A stretch of DNA of 31,144 nt. Source: an uncultured Porphyromonadaceae bacterium (GTDB taxonomy: Bacteria; Bacteroidota; Bacteroidia; Bacteroidales; Muribaculaceae). The translations under genes were made by a program, and so were the position numbers. The notes under the pieces were generated by a model. It was not told where the DNA came from. It did no database searches and saw only the letters and a program-made list of their open reading frames with translations. Positions 8,790 to 16,479 of this stretch are shown here, in pieces; the first letter of the stretch is position 1; each line of letters begins with the position of its first letter. The stretch is from assembly GCA_947176285.1 (NCBI GenBank), contig CAMWQF010000004.1, positions 1 through 31,144 on the forward strand. The letters are read 5' to 3'.

Positions 8790-9380
8790 TCAGAAGAGTC
8801 TGGGTTGGCAAGGTCCGAAACTTCGGCGGTGATGCGGGGATATTCCGAGGGTGTCTAATGCGGTCAGGTGTTCTTTTGTAGGATATCCCATGTTTCGCTC
8901 CCATCCGTATCCGGGGAAGTCGTGTGCAAGGCTCGTCATCAGTTCGTCGCGGTGAGTCTTGGCGAGAATGGAGGCGGCTGCTATGCTCATGTATGTGGCG
9001 TCGCCTTTGACGACTGTTTCGCATGGAGTGTCGCGCCATGGGCGGAAACGGTTACCATCTACTATTACGTGTTCAGGCATTATGCTGAGTGCGTCGAGAG
9101 CTCGCTGCATTCCGGTGATGGAAGCGTTAAGGATATTAATGCGATCGATTTCTTCAGGGCTAACCATCACTACAGCCCAAGCAAGCGCTTCACGCTCTAT
9201 TATTGGGCGGAGAAGGTCGCGTTGCTTGGCAGATAGTTGCTTTGAGTCGTTAAGAAGGTCGTTGTGGAAGTCGGGAGGGAGGATGACTGCCGCACAGGAG
9301 ACAGGTCCGGCAAGGCAGCCGCGCCCTGCTTCGTCGCAGCCAGCCTCAATGAGTCCTTCTTTCATATATGGGAGAAGCAT
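8790..9380 (-). CDS. rnhB: Ribonuclease HII
   Basis: The 196-residue protein has the RNase HII active site: CDEAGRGCLAGPV (Asp16, Glu17), NDSKQLS (45-50), VIVDGNR with Asp108, and KGDATYMSIAAASILAKTHRDEL, whose final Asp completes the metal-binding carboxylates. It also shows the conserved GYPTKEH and HRRSF C-terminal motifs. The enzyme cleaves the RNA strand of RNA-DNA hybrids and removes ribonucleotides misincorporated in DNA. The start MLLPYM fits the usual Bacteroidales N-terminus (MLL...L.EAGCDEAGRG); the internal Met at 9365 is less likely. It is the last gene of the operon, 7 bp after the receiver/ATP-grasp gene; no terminator hairpin is obvious before the next promoter. Confidence 0.95.
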   Translation of the reverse strand: MLLPYMKEGLIEAGCDEAGRGCLAGPVSCAAVILPPDFHNDLLNDSKQLSAKQRDLLRPIIEREALAWAVVMVSPEEIDRINILNASITGMQRALDALSIMPEHVIVDGNRFRPWRDTPCETVVKGDATYMSIAAASILAKTHRDELMTSLAHDFPGYGWERNMGYPTKEHLTALDTLGISPHHRRSFGPCQPRLF

Positions 9381-9387
9381 AAAAGTC

Positions 9388-12300
9388 TCAGTTTAATTCA
9401 GATGCGGGCCGGGAAGCCTGCTGTCCATTGGGTTTGCAGACGATGCCTTTACCTTTTCGCCCATTGATGGCAATGGGGAGAGGGGAGTCGAATTCCACTA
9501 CACGGAGATTGCCGTTTTCATAAATGGCAGGCTGCGCATTCAGGAAATCCTCGTTTAAGAAACCATTGTCGGCTGCCGGATCCACAGTGAAATAGCCAAC
9601 TCCGAAAGATGTAAGATTCTGAAAGAAATGAGTGCCTTGCGACGGCTCGATGCGGTAGCCGCGCATTGCATACTCCACGATCACGCGAGCCCCGGCGATC
9701 TGTGGCCAACGTACCGGAATGCCGAGAGCAGAATCGCTTGATCCCCAACGTCCGGGGCCTATAAGCACGTAGGGCCTTCCTTCTTCAATCATTTTCTTAT
9801 TGACAGCGTCCACTTCTTGGGCGAGTTGTACGTTTCCGGCGGCGTCGAAGCCTTCGCTACGCACATAGACTACAGTCTTGACATTGTCCATAAGCCCATG
9901 GCCGAGGGCCGCGTTGCTCTTGACAATAATATCTTCATCAGGCACATCAAGCAGAGAATCATCAAGCATCTCCTTGCGATCGACTATCGGGCGCATCTGT
10001 AGCCAATAAAGAGTACCTTTTCGTTCGCTTTTGTTTGCATTCGGTGAGATGATGCCTGCAAATTCAATTTCAACGGGGCGTCCCATCTCATATTGCCCTG
10101 TGGCGAGCATAAGTTCAGTGGCTTCAGCGAGCGGATAGACGCCTTGCTTCAAGACGTTGGCAAAAGTCACAAGTTTACGCCCTGATCCAAATTCGCTGTC
10201 GCGGATCATCATGTCGTTCATGTCGAACGTGGAGACAAGATATTTCAGTGCTCCGCTCTTGAAAGCCTCTGCCACAGTAATTTTCCTCAGATTGAAAGCA
10301 TCGTTTGTGCTGAAATCCTTGGCTTCCGTCTGCTCAAGTGCATAGATATGCTTTTGGGTGTCGCGAAGGGCAAGCTGGACTGTGGAGGTTTGAAGCACTT
10401 TCCCCGGATGTTTCGGTGAAAAACGGAGTGCTAGCCCGCCGTCTACAATATATTTGCCAAGACCGGCGGCAATTTCTACTACACCATCTTCTGCTTGCTC
10501 ATCTCCTATCGGATAATAATTCAGCGAGCGTCCTACTCCGGAGAATGACGGGTAGTAGAGCCCATTATGGTCTTCCCCAACCACCTCCTGAAGGATTATT
10601 GCCATCTTCTCTTGATCGATAACGTTGCTCGTGGCATTCATATAGAGTTTAGAATCGGCAAAAAAGACGGAAGCATAGACACCTTTGACCGCGTTGCACA
10701 GCTGATCGAGCATCTTGTCGCGGTCATCGAGGTGGGGAATCATATATGTGGAATAAATTCCGGCAAACGGTTGATAATGAGAATCTTCAAGTAGTGAAGA
10801 ACTTCTCACTGCAAGAGGCTTGTCAATGACATCGTAAAGATATTCGAAATCTTCCTTCAGGTTTTTTGGAAGTTTAGCCGCCAGAAACGCCTTGAGAATT
10901 TCATCATCGGTAGCATCGCTGAGGGCGATTGGATAAAGGTTGTTGCTCTCCATGAACTCATCGAAAATATCGGTGCATAGCACCAGAGTGCGTGGAATGC
11001 TTATAGATATCCCTCCAATTGAGTCAAAAGCAGGGTTTCGCTTGATAATCTGGTCGATAAATGCGAGTCCACGCCCTTTACCTCCGAGCGATCCCTGTCC
11101 GATTCTGGCAAAATTACTGTAGCGGTCGAAACGCCCTTTGCGGAATATCGCCACGACACCACGGTTTTTCATGCGCCGATATTCCACGATGCAGTCCATG
11201 ATCATCTTTCTGACAATGGGAGCCTGGTCCATGCTTTCAAACCGGAACGCGTTGAGGGCTTCAGCAATAGGGAACAGTGCGCGGCTATATAGCCATCGGG
11301 AGAAATCATTGTTTGCGCAATGTCGGAAAAGAGCCTCGGAAGGGATATTGTTGACGGCAAGCTGTAGATCCTTCAACTCATGGAAGCGCATAAGTTCATT
11401 GCCGGTAAGAGGATCTTTGACAATGAAATCGCCAAATCCGAACAGGAAGTCGACAGCCTTACGCAGGTCTTGAGGGAGGGTCTTGCTTTCCTTGTCGAGG
11501 AATGTAAGCCGCATAGCCTCGGCGAGCCGTCGGTTTGATGTCTCTGTGCTTTCGAGGATGATGGGAATGAAAGGGTTTCTTTCATGCACGTAGGCTGCAA
11601 ACCTCATGCCGGCATGAGGGTCTTTTTCTCCATTGCGTGGGAATCTGACGTCGCTTATGATGCCGAGCATATGCTTTCCATATTTATCGAAAAGCATTTG
11701 TGCCTCCTCATAGTCACGTGCGAGCAGCACTTTGGGGCGGCCGCGCATACGGAGCATTTTCTCATGCTCATTCAGAGCCTCGGTGGAGAACTCCATCGAT
11801 TGCTTGAGCAGGTGCTTGAAGAGGTGAGGGAGTATGGAACTGTAAAATCGGATAGAGTCTTCAACAAGGAGGATGCATTGCACGCCGACATCGAGTATAT
11901 CTATCTCGGCATTCATGCGGTCTTCCATGAGTTTGATTATGGCAAGGATCAGATCTACGTTTCCAAGCCAAGAGAATACATAGTCAACTCCTGTGAGGTC
12001 TTCATTTGCAATCCGTCGTCTCACTTCTTTTGAGAATGGAGTCAAGACTACAAAAGGAATATCCGGATATAGTTCTTTGATATGTTTAGCCTCGGTAAAT
12101 GTCTCCGACACGTCAACGCCCGGCATAGCCATGATGAGGTCGAAATGCTTTGAAGAGAGCATAGTGAAAGCCTCCTGATAGTTTGCCACCATCGTGAAGC
12201 GCGGAGGGGAACTAAGGTTGAGAGAGACGTATTCGAAATAGACTTGTTCTTCCACTCGACCATCTTCTTCCATCATGAAAGCATCGTAGGGAGTGGCAAT

Positions 12301-12402
12301 GAGTAAAACAGAAAAGACACGCTTTTGCATAAGATCTGCAAAAGCCGTGTCTCTTAAATGTATTCGACCTTCAGAGTCGATGTATGGAAGTTGATTGGTC
12401 AC
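9388..12402 (-). CDS. Tandem receiver-like domains fused to a PEP-synthase-type ATP-grasp domain
   Basis: The 1004-residue protein has a degenerate receiver-like region (about 28-160, FDLIMAMPG in place of a phospho-acceptor site), then a second receiver-like domain (about 174-320) that keeps the key residues: ILLVED (Glu181, Asp182), GIISDVRF (Asp251), IILES (Ser285) and FLDKES (Lys304). From about 437 it carries a PPDK/PEP-synthase N-terminal nucleotide-binding domain: SLGGKGRGLAF, LAVRSSSLLEDS, FAGIYSTY, and near the end GPGRWGSSDSALG. I see neither the swivelling phospho-histidine domain nor the PEP/pyruvate barrel, so it should not be called a working PEP synthase. Such proteins are commonly labelled PEP/pyruvate-binding in Bacteroidetes; the reaction is unknown. 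It lies between hemD (2 bp away) and rnhB (7 bp away). Confidence 0.75.
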   Translation of the reverse strand: MTNQLPYIDSEGRIHLRDTAFADLMQKRVFSVLLIATPYDAFMMEEDGRVEEQVYFEYVSLNLSSPPRFTMVANYQEAFTMLSSKHFDLIMAMPGVDVSETFTEAKHIKELYPDIPFVVLTPFSKEVRRRIANEDLTGVDYVFSWLGNVDLILAIIKLMEDRMNAEIDILDVGVQCILLVEDSIRFYSSILPHLFKHLLKQSMEFSTEALNEHEKMLRMRGRPKVLLARDYEEAQMLFDKYGKHMLGIISDVRFPRNGEKDPHAGMRFAAYVHERNPFIPIILESTETSNRRLAEAMRLTFLDKESKTLPQDLRKAVDFLFGFGDFIVKDPLTGNELMRFHELKDLQLAVNNIPSEALFRHCANNDFSRWLYSRALFPIAEALNAFRFESMDQAPIVRKMIMDCIVEYRRMKNRGVVAIFRKGRFDRYSNFARIGQGSLGGKGRGLAFIDQIIKRNPAFDSIGGISISIPRTLVLCTDIFDEFMESNNLYPIALSDATDDEILKAFLAAKLPKNLKEDFEYLYDVIDKPLAVRSSSLLEDSHYQPFAGIYSTYMIPHLDDRDKMLDQLCNAVKGVYASVFFADSKLYMNATSNVIDQEKMAIILQEVVGEDHNGLYYPSFSGVGRSLNYYPIGDEQAEDGVVEIAAGLGKYIVDGGLALRFSPKHPGKVLQTSTVQLALRDTQKHIYALEQTEAKDFSTNDAFNLRKITVAEAFKSGALKYLVSTFDMNDMMIRDSEFGSGRKLVTFANVLKQGVYPLAEATELMLATGQYEMGRPVEIEFAGIISPNANKSERKGTLYWLQMRPIVDRKEMLDDSLLDVPDEDIIVKSNAALGHGLMDNVKTVVYVRSEGFDAAGNVQLAQEVDAVNKKMIEEGRPYVLIGPGRWGSSDSALGIPVRWPQIAGARVIVEYAMRGYRIEPSQGTHFFQNLTSFGVGYFTVDPAADNGFLNEDFLNAQPAIYENGNLRVVEFDSPLPIAINGRKGKGIVCKPNGQQASRPASELN

Positions 12403-12404
12403 AA

Positions 12405-13172
12405 TTATTCTTTCATCTTAGATTCAAGAAATTTTTCGAGAGCCGCAGTCATTGAGGGAGTTTCCGGAGTAGGAGCGCTGAAGTCGAGGCGAAGGCCTTC
12501 ATCTTCTACAGCCTTAGCAGTTGTAGGACCGAAAGTGCCGATATATTTGCCATTTACCTCCTGGTCGAAGTCGGGGAAGTTCTTCTTGAGCGAAGTGATT
12601 CCGGAAGGGGAGAAGAATAGGAGCACATCATAGTCGAATGGCTCATCGGGAGTGAAGTCGTTGGTGAGAGTATGAAACATCACTGACTTGGTGAGGTCAA
12701 TTCCGAGAGCCTCAATTTCAGATGTGTTGTCTTTATTGACATCGCTTACGGGCATCAAGAATTTTTCCTTCTTGATTTTATTGACTGCTGCAATAAACTG
12801 CGGGTCATTAAGCTTTCCTGTAGTGCCGAATGCTATTTTCCTCTTGCGGTAGACGATATATTTCTGAAGGTAGTGTGCCACTTGCTCTGTGGTGCAGACA
12901 TAGCGCATCGTGTCGGGGACATTGACCCTTGACTCTTCGCAAAGTCTGAAATAATTGTCTACTGCTGTTCTTGATGTGAATATAATTGCAGTATAGTCAG
13001 CCAGATTTATTTTCTCCTGGCGGAATTCTTTTACAGTAAGCCCTTCAACTTTTATCATGGAGCGGAATACAACTTCGACACCAAACTTCTCAGCAATGTC
13101 AAAGTATGGGCTTTTTCCTGACGCAGGTTGGGGCTGCGAAACCAATATCTTCTTTATCATTTTGTTTTTCAT
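12405..13172 (-). CDS. hemD: Uroporphyrinogen-III synthase
   Basis: The 255-residue protein follows the Bacteroidetes HemD pattern: KKILVSQPQPASGKSPYFDIAEKFG at the start, TAIIFTSRTAVDNYF in the first lobe, FGTTGKLND in the hinge, and LLFFSPSGITSLKKNFP with IGTFGPTTAKAVEDEGL in the second lobe. The enzyme closes and inverts ring D of hydroxymethylbilane to make uroporphyrinogen III, the precursor of heme, siroheme and cobalamin. No other tetrapyrrole gene is in the window. The neighbour DUF4271 gene upstream is a typical partner in Bacteroidetes. The chosen ATG is 4 bp after that gene's stop; a second ATG (13160) is in frame and possible. Confidence 0.85.
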   Translation of the reverse strand: MKNKMIKKILVSQPQPASGKSPYFDIAEKFGVEVVFRSMIKVEGLTVKEFRQEKINLADYTAIIFTSRTAVDNYFRLCEESRVNVPDTMRYVCTTEQVAHYLQKYIVYRKRKIAFGTTGKLNDPQFIAAVNKIKKEKFLMPVSDVNKDNTSEIEALGIDLTKSVMFHTLTNDFTPDEPFDYDVLLFFSPSGITSLKKNFPDFDQEVNGKYIGTFGPTTAKAVEDEGLRLDFSAPTPETPSMTAALEKFLESKMKE

Positions 13173-13176
13173 TGTT

Positions 13177-13878
13177 TTAACTCAGCAATGAGCATGCTAA
13201 GCCGAACGTAATCACCAGAGGGACTATTTCCAGACTGCAAAGATAATACAAAAAAACGACCCAGAGCGAACTTTCGGTGAAAAAAATGCGAAAACCCTTA
13301 ACAATAAAGATTAATTTTATTAAAATTAACATTACGAAGCCGATAATGATAATTGGGGTTGTCAGTGTCGGATAAGTCAGCGCTGACAGAGCGAGAGGGA
13401 AGAAAATTGCTCCGCTGAGACCGGTGCCTGCAGTGAATCCCCGCACCCAGAGCCAAGTGTGGAGCGAATCGCTGAACACTTTACCCACCACAGTGTAGCA
13501 TACCCACATTGCCCCGATATATGCACACGCCAAAATCATGCAGACTATCGTGGAAAGGAGTTGCCCATGGATTGAGATGCCGAAATCAGGGATGTCCGAC
13601 TTTATTGGGACTGCCGGTCCGTAGAGCGGCACAGCAAGACTCAGCAGCACACCGATGCTGCATCCGGAAAGCAGGAGCACGAGAAATATGAAAGATGTCT
13701 CCTTCATTGTCACATCGAAGAGATTCTCTCGTTCCTTGACCACAACGAGGTCGCGGAAGAAAGATCCAAGAAACTTGAAGTTTCCTCTGACTCTGATGCA
13801 AGCCAAGAAAAATACGGAGAAGAGTATCACATAGATCCAGCTTGTGGCTTCATTCTCCAGCCCTATGGGAATATTCAT
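13177..13878 (-). CDS. DUF4271 membrane protein
   Basis: The 233-residue protein has about six hydrophobic segments (starting WIYVILFSVFFLACI, then FIFLVLLLSGCSIGVLLSLAV, LLSTIVCMILACAYIGAMWV, the SGAIFFPLALSAL stretch, IIIIGFVMLILIKLIFIV and LWVVFLYYLCSLEIVPLVI), separated by short basic loops such as FFRDLVVVKERENLF. It matches the DUF4271 family, of unknown function, usually found next to hemD. I choose the ATG at 13878 because it overlaps the upstream epimerase stop as ATGA; an in-frame ATG at 13887 would overlap by 13 bp. Inner-membrane location is inferred from the hydrophobicity. Confidence 0.8.
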   Translation of the reverse strand: MNIPIGLENEATSWIYVILFSVFFLACIRVRGNFKFLGSFFRDLVVVKERENLFDVTMKETSFIFLVLLLSGCSIGVLLSLAVPLYGPAVPIKSDIPDFGISIHGQLLSTIVCMILACAYIGAMWVCYTVVGKVFSDSLHTWLWVRGFTAGTGLSGAIFFPLALSALTYPTLTTPIIIIGFVMLILIKLIFIVKGFRIFFTESSLWVVFLYYLCSLEIVPLVITFGLACSLLS

Positions 13879-14885
13879 TTCATCCATCCTTCTTTTCTAT
13901 ACCAGTCAATGCTTTCATCCACCCCCTTGCTGAGTGGAGTACGGGCGGTAAACCCGAAGGCTTCGTGTGCCTTTCGAGTGTCTGCGCTCCAATTGCGTTG
14001 TTTCATTATGTTGTATTTGTCGGTGTTGAGGGTTGATGGTTTCCCTCTTGCCACTCCGATCTTCTCGCATATCCAGCTCACCGCTTTGGTGCCCCAAAGA
14101 GGCACTTTTACCGGGATAATCAACTTTTTATTGAGTTTTTTAGCCACAATCTTGCGGAATTCTGCCTGGCTGTATGCCCTTGGCTCGGCAATGTTGTATA
14201 CCTCTTTTATCGGCGCCTTTTCAAGCGCCTCAAAGGCAGCCTCAGCGAGGTCGGGGGCATATATGAAGGTGAGGAGTTGCTTCCTGAATCCCACTGAGAA
14301 ATCGAATCCTTTACGCATCGCGTCAAACATCAGGAAGTAGTCATGGTCGCGGGGTCCATATATACCTGTGCATCGGAAAATGATGTATGGCACTGCGTGC
14401 ATCTGAAGGAGCATCTCAGCTTTCAATTTCGAAGCCCCATACCGGGTATTGGGCTGTGGAATCATCGATTCGTTGAAGGGAGTGTATGCGCGGGAATCTC
14501 CAGGTCCCATTGCAGAGAGAGAACTAATGTAAAGGAATTTTTCCGGCATCATGCCTGTGCGCTCAAGAGTTTCAACAAAAGTGCGGAGCAGATCATGGTT
14601 GATGTGGTCAAAATCCTTGTAGCGCAAGCATTTGGTGGCTCCGAGATTATAAATTATCCAATCCCATTTTTCACCTTCGGGAAGAGTGGTGGTGAGCACA
14701 CGCTCTACGTCGGCAGGATCTTCGAAATCGATGTTGATGCGGTTGACTCCTGATTTCGGAAACCACTTGTCGGAGGTGCTTGCCCGCACTCCGGCAAATA
14801 CCTCAAGGTTAGGAATGGAAACAGCTTTTTCAAGCAGATGCGAGCCAAGAAAACCTCCGGCTCCTATTATCAAGACTCTTTTCAT
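13875..14885 (-). CDS. NAD-dependent epimerase/dehydratase family protein
   Basis: The 336-residue protein is an extended short-chain dehydrogenase. It has the N-terminal dinucleotide motif GAGGFLGS (8-15), the strand-4 NLGATK, the catalytic Ser in ISSLSAMG (about 121-124) and YGASK with Tyr149 and Lys153. FRCTGIYGPRDHDY is the usual substrate-side motif. It is complete and its start overlaps the DUF695 stop as ATGA. Family members act on nucleotide sugars or on steroid-like hydroxyls; nothing here fixes the substrate. Membership in an operon with DUF695, DUF4271 and hemD does not indicate a pathway. Confidence 0.85.
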   Translation of the reverse strand: MKRVLIIGAGGFLGSHLLEKAVSIPNLEVFAGVRASTSDKWFPKSGVNRINIDFEDPADVERVLTTTLPEGEKWDWIIYNLGATKCLRYKDFDHINHDLLRTFVETLERTGMMPEKFLYISSLSAMGPGDSRAYTPFNESMIPQPNTRYGASKLKAEMLLQMHAVPYIIFRCTGIYGPRDHDYFLMFDAMRKGFDFSVGFRKQLLTFIYAPDLAEAAFEALEKAPIKEVYNIAEPRAYSQAEFRKIVAKKLNKKLIIPVKVPLWGTKAVSWICEKIGVARGKPSTLNTDKYNIMKQRNWSADTRKAHEAFGFTARTPLSKGVDESIDWYRKEGWMK

Positions 14886-15316
14886 ACTTCTTCATCGGGG
14901 ATATATGTGGCTTCTCGCATTTCTTTGTATTCTTCCCAGTCGGGGTCTTCAGTTGCGTCAAATTTCAGAGGCATTTCCGGGATTCCTTCAAGGGCACGAT
15001 TGAACACTTTGCCGAAGATGTTGAGTCCGTGGGTATAAAACACCCAGTCGCGTCTCCCGTCGCCGGTGTAGATGCCGGTCATCACTGCGCTTTTGTCTTT
15101 TCCGAATTCATCGAGGAGGGCATCGGTAGCTTGCTCCATCAGGGCTGCGTCAGCATCTGAAGGCATGCCGTCAGGTTTGGGAGAATAATCCCAACTGACA
15201 GTGACACGAACCGGGAATTTACCCGGTTTTTGCCATTTTTCAATGTCGTCTCTGCCGGTAATGATAATGGTCTTTCCATTTTCAGCCTCAGCAGGATATG
15301 TCCACCACTTATTCAT
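14882..15316 (-). CDS. DUF695-like protein
   Basis: The 144 residues start MNKWWTYPAEAENGKTIIITGRD and contain GIYTGDGRRDWVFYTHG, which matches the pattern of DUF695 proteins (xxGxFTGDGRRELVFYT). There is no signal peptide or membrane segment; the protein is acidic and probably cytoplasmic. Function unknown. It is the first gene of the tight six-gene run ending at rnhB, and it overlaps the next gene by 4 bp. Its upstream region consists of an 8-bp tandem repeat array, with no recognisable promoter in it, so transcription may come from phoH. Confidence 0.7.
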   Translation of the reverse strand: MNKWWTYPAEAENGKTIIITGRDDIEKWQKPGKFPVRVTVSWDYSPKPDGMPSDADAALMEQATDALLDEFGKDKSAVMTGIYTGDGRRDWVFYTHGLNIFGKVFNRALEGIPEMPLKFDATEDPDWEEYKEMREATYIPDEEV

Positions 15317-15323
15317 AATTTTT

Positions 15324-15379
15324 TAGGTTTCGGGGTTTCGAGGTTTCGAGGGATCAAGGGATCAGGGTTTCGAGGTTTC
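15324..15379. repeat. 8-bp tandem repeat array (gaggtttc family), entering phoH
   Basis: Seven units in exact 8-bp phase: taggtttc, ggggtttc, gaggtttc, gagggatc, aagggatc, agggtttc, gaggtttc. The array fills the space between phoH and the DUF695 gene, contains the phoH stop codon (TCA on the plus strand at 15362-15364) and encodes its last residues. Confidence 0.9.
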
Positions 15380-16366
15380 CGGGCTGGCACTTGACTCTTG
15401 ACTCTTTGCACTTGACTCTTCTTCTTCGGATTCTTTTTCACGTTTTTCGTAGGCGTCTACGATGCGTTGCACAAGAGGATGGCGCACTATGTCTTTTTTC
15501 TCATATTCGATTATTCCGATTCCTTTTACTCCTCTTAAGATGCGCAGTGCTTGTATAAGTCCGCTCTGCACTGTGTGGGGAAGGTCGATCTGAGTGGTGT
15601 CGCCGGTCACAATCATCTTGGCGTTGTGTCCGAGACGAGTCAGGAACATCTTCATCTGGTGTTTGGTGGTGTTCTGGGCTTCGTCGAGTATTATGATGGC
15701 ATCGTTGAGTGTGCGGCCGCGCATGAAGGCGAGAGGCGCAATCTGAATTGTATCGGTCTCCATATATTCCTTCAGTTTCACCTGGGGAATCATGTCTTCC
15801 AAAGCATCATATAGAGGGCGAAGATAAGGGTCGATCTTGTCTTTCATGTCTCCCGGGAGAAAACCGAGTTTTTCGCCTGCCTCCACAGCGGGGCGAGAGA
15901 GGAGTATGCGTCGGCATTGGCGGTTTTTCAACGCAGCAACGGCAAGCGCGATGGCAATGTAGGTCTTGCCGGTTCCGGCAGGCCCGAGTGCAAAGGTAAG
16001 GTCGTTTTCAGCAAACGACTTCACCATCTTTGCTTGGTTGGCATTGCGAGGGGCTATCGGACGACCGTTTTGCCCGAAAATGATTACTCCTTCCGCATCG
16101 ATTGCCTTGGGTGCATCTCCTTTTATTATATCGATTATGACATCTTCGGTAAGTTTGTTGTATTTGACTGCATATTCCTCAATTTCATGTATTTTTTGTT
16201 CGAAATCAAGGGTTTCGTTTTCCTCTCCGATTACTTTGATCACGTTGCCGCGTGCGGCTACGCGCAACTTCGGGAAGAGATTGCGGATGAGGTTGATATT
16301 ATTGTTGTTGACCCCGTAAAATGTATGAGGGTCAATCTGGTCGATTATTACTGTTCTTTCGTTCAC
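15362..16366 (-). CDS. phoH: PhoH-like P-loop ATPase
   Basis: The 334-residue protein has an N-terminal single-strand nucleic-acid-binding-like region (about 10-80, with LRVAARGNVIKVIGEE) and a PhoH ATPase core: Walker A GPAGTGKT (128-135), LLSRPAVEAGEKLGFLPGD, Walker B IIILDEAQNTT (225-233), and VTGDTTQIDLP. PhoH proteins are helicase-like ATPases, proposed to act on RNA; physiological role poorly defined. The last about 27 residues are a Glu/Ser/Lys-rich tail encoded by two tandem-repeat families (7-bp ttgactc at 15391-15418, then the 8-bp array), so the natural C-terminus has probably been replaced or extended by repeat DNA. An 11-unit 9-bp repeat lies just upstream, between phoH and sufB. 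Confidence 0.9.
   Translation of the reverse strand: MNERTVIIDQIDPHTFYGVNNNNINLIRNLFPKLRVAARGNVIKVIGEENETLDFEQKIHEIEEYAVKYNKLTEDVIIDIIKGDAPKAIDAEGVIIFGQNGRPIAPRNANQAKMVKSFAENDLTFALGPAGTGKTYIAIALAVAALKNRQCRRILLSRPAVEAGEKLGFLPGDMKDKIDPYLRPLYDALEDMIPQVKLKEYMETDTIQIAPLAFMRGRTLNDAIIILDEAQNTTKHQMKMFLTRLGHNAKMIVTGDTTQIDLPHTVQSGLIQALRILRGVKGIGIIEYEKKDIVRHPLVQRIVDAYEKREKESEEEESSAKSQESSASPETSKP
15391..15418. repeat. 7-bp tandem repeat in the phoH 3' end
   Basis: Units ttgactc, ttgactc, tttgcac, ttgactc in phase. On the coding strand they give the S-A-K-S-Q-E-S-S-A-type tail of PhoH. A different family from the adjoining 8-bp array. Confidence 0.75.
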
Positions 16367-16380
16367 GATTGTGTATTTTT

Positions 16381-16479
16381 ATTAGTCTAATTAGTCTTAT
16401 TAGTCCAATTAGTCCAATTAGTCCAATTAGTCTTATTGGTCTAATTAGTCTTATTGGTCTAATTAGCCTAATTAGAGTT
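16381..16479. repeat. 9-bp tandem repeat array (attagtcta family), 11 units
   Basis: Exact 9-bp phase: attagtcta, attagtctt, attagtcca (three times), attagtctt, attggtcta, attagtctt, attggtcta, attagccta, attagagtt. It fills the whole interval between sufB (stop at 16480-16482) and the phoH leader. No hairpin or promoter is seen in it. The same family appears at 24334-24378. Confidence 0.95.

Noticed and set aside
9388..12402. Phosphoenolpyruvate synthase (ppsA)
   Set aside because: The nucleotide-binding domain fits, but the phospho-histidine domain and the PEP/pyruvate barrel are not visible, so the enzyme name would overclaim.
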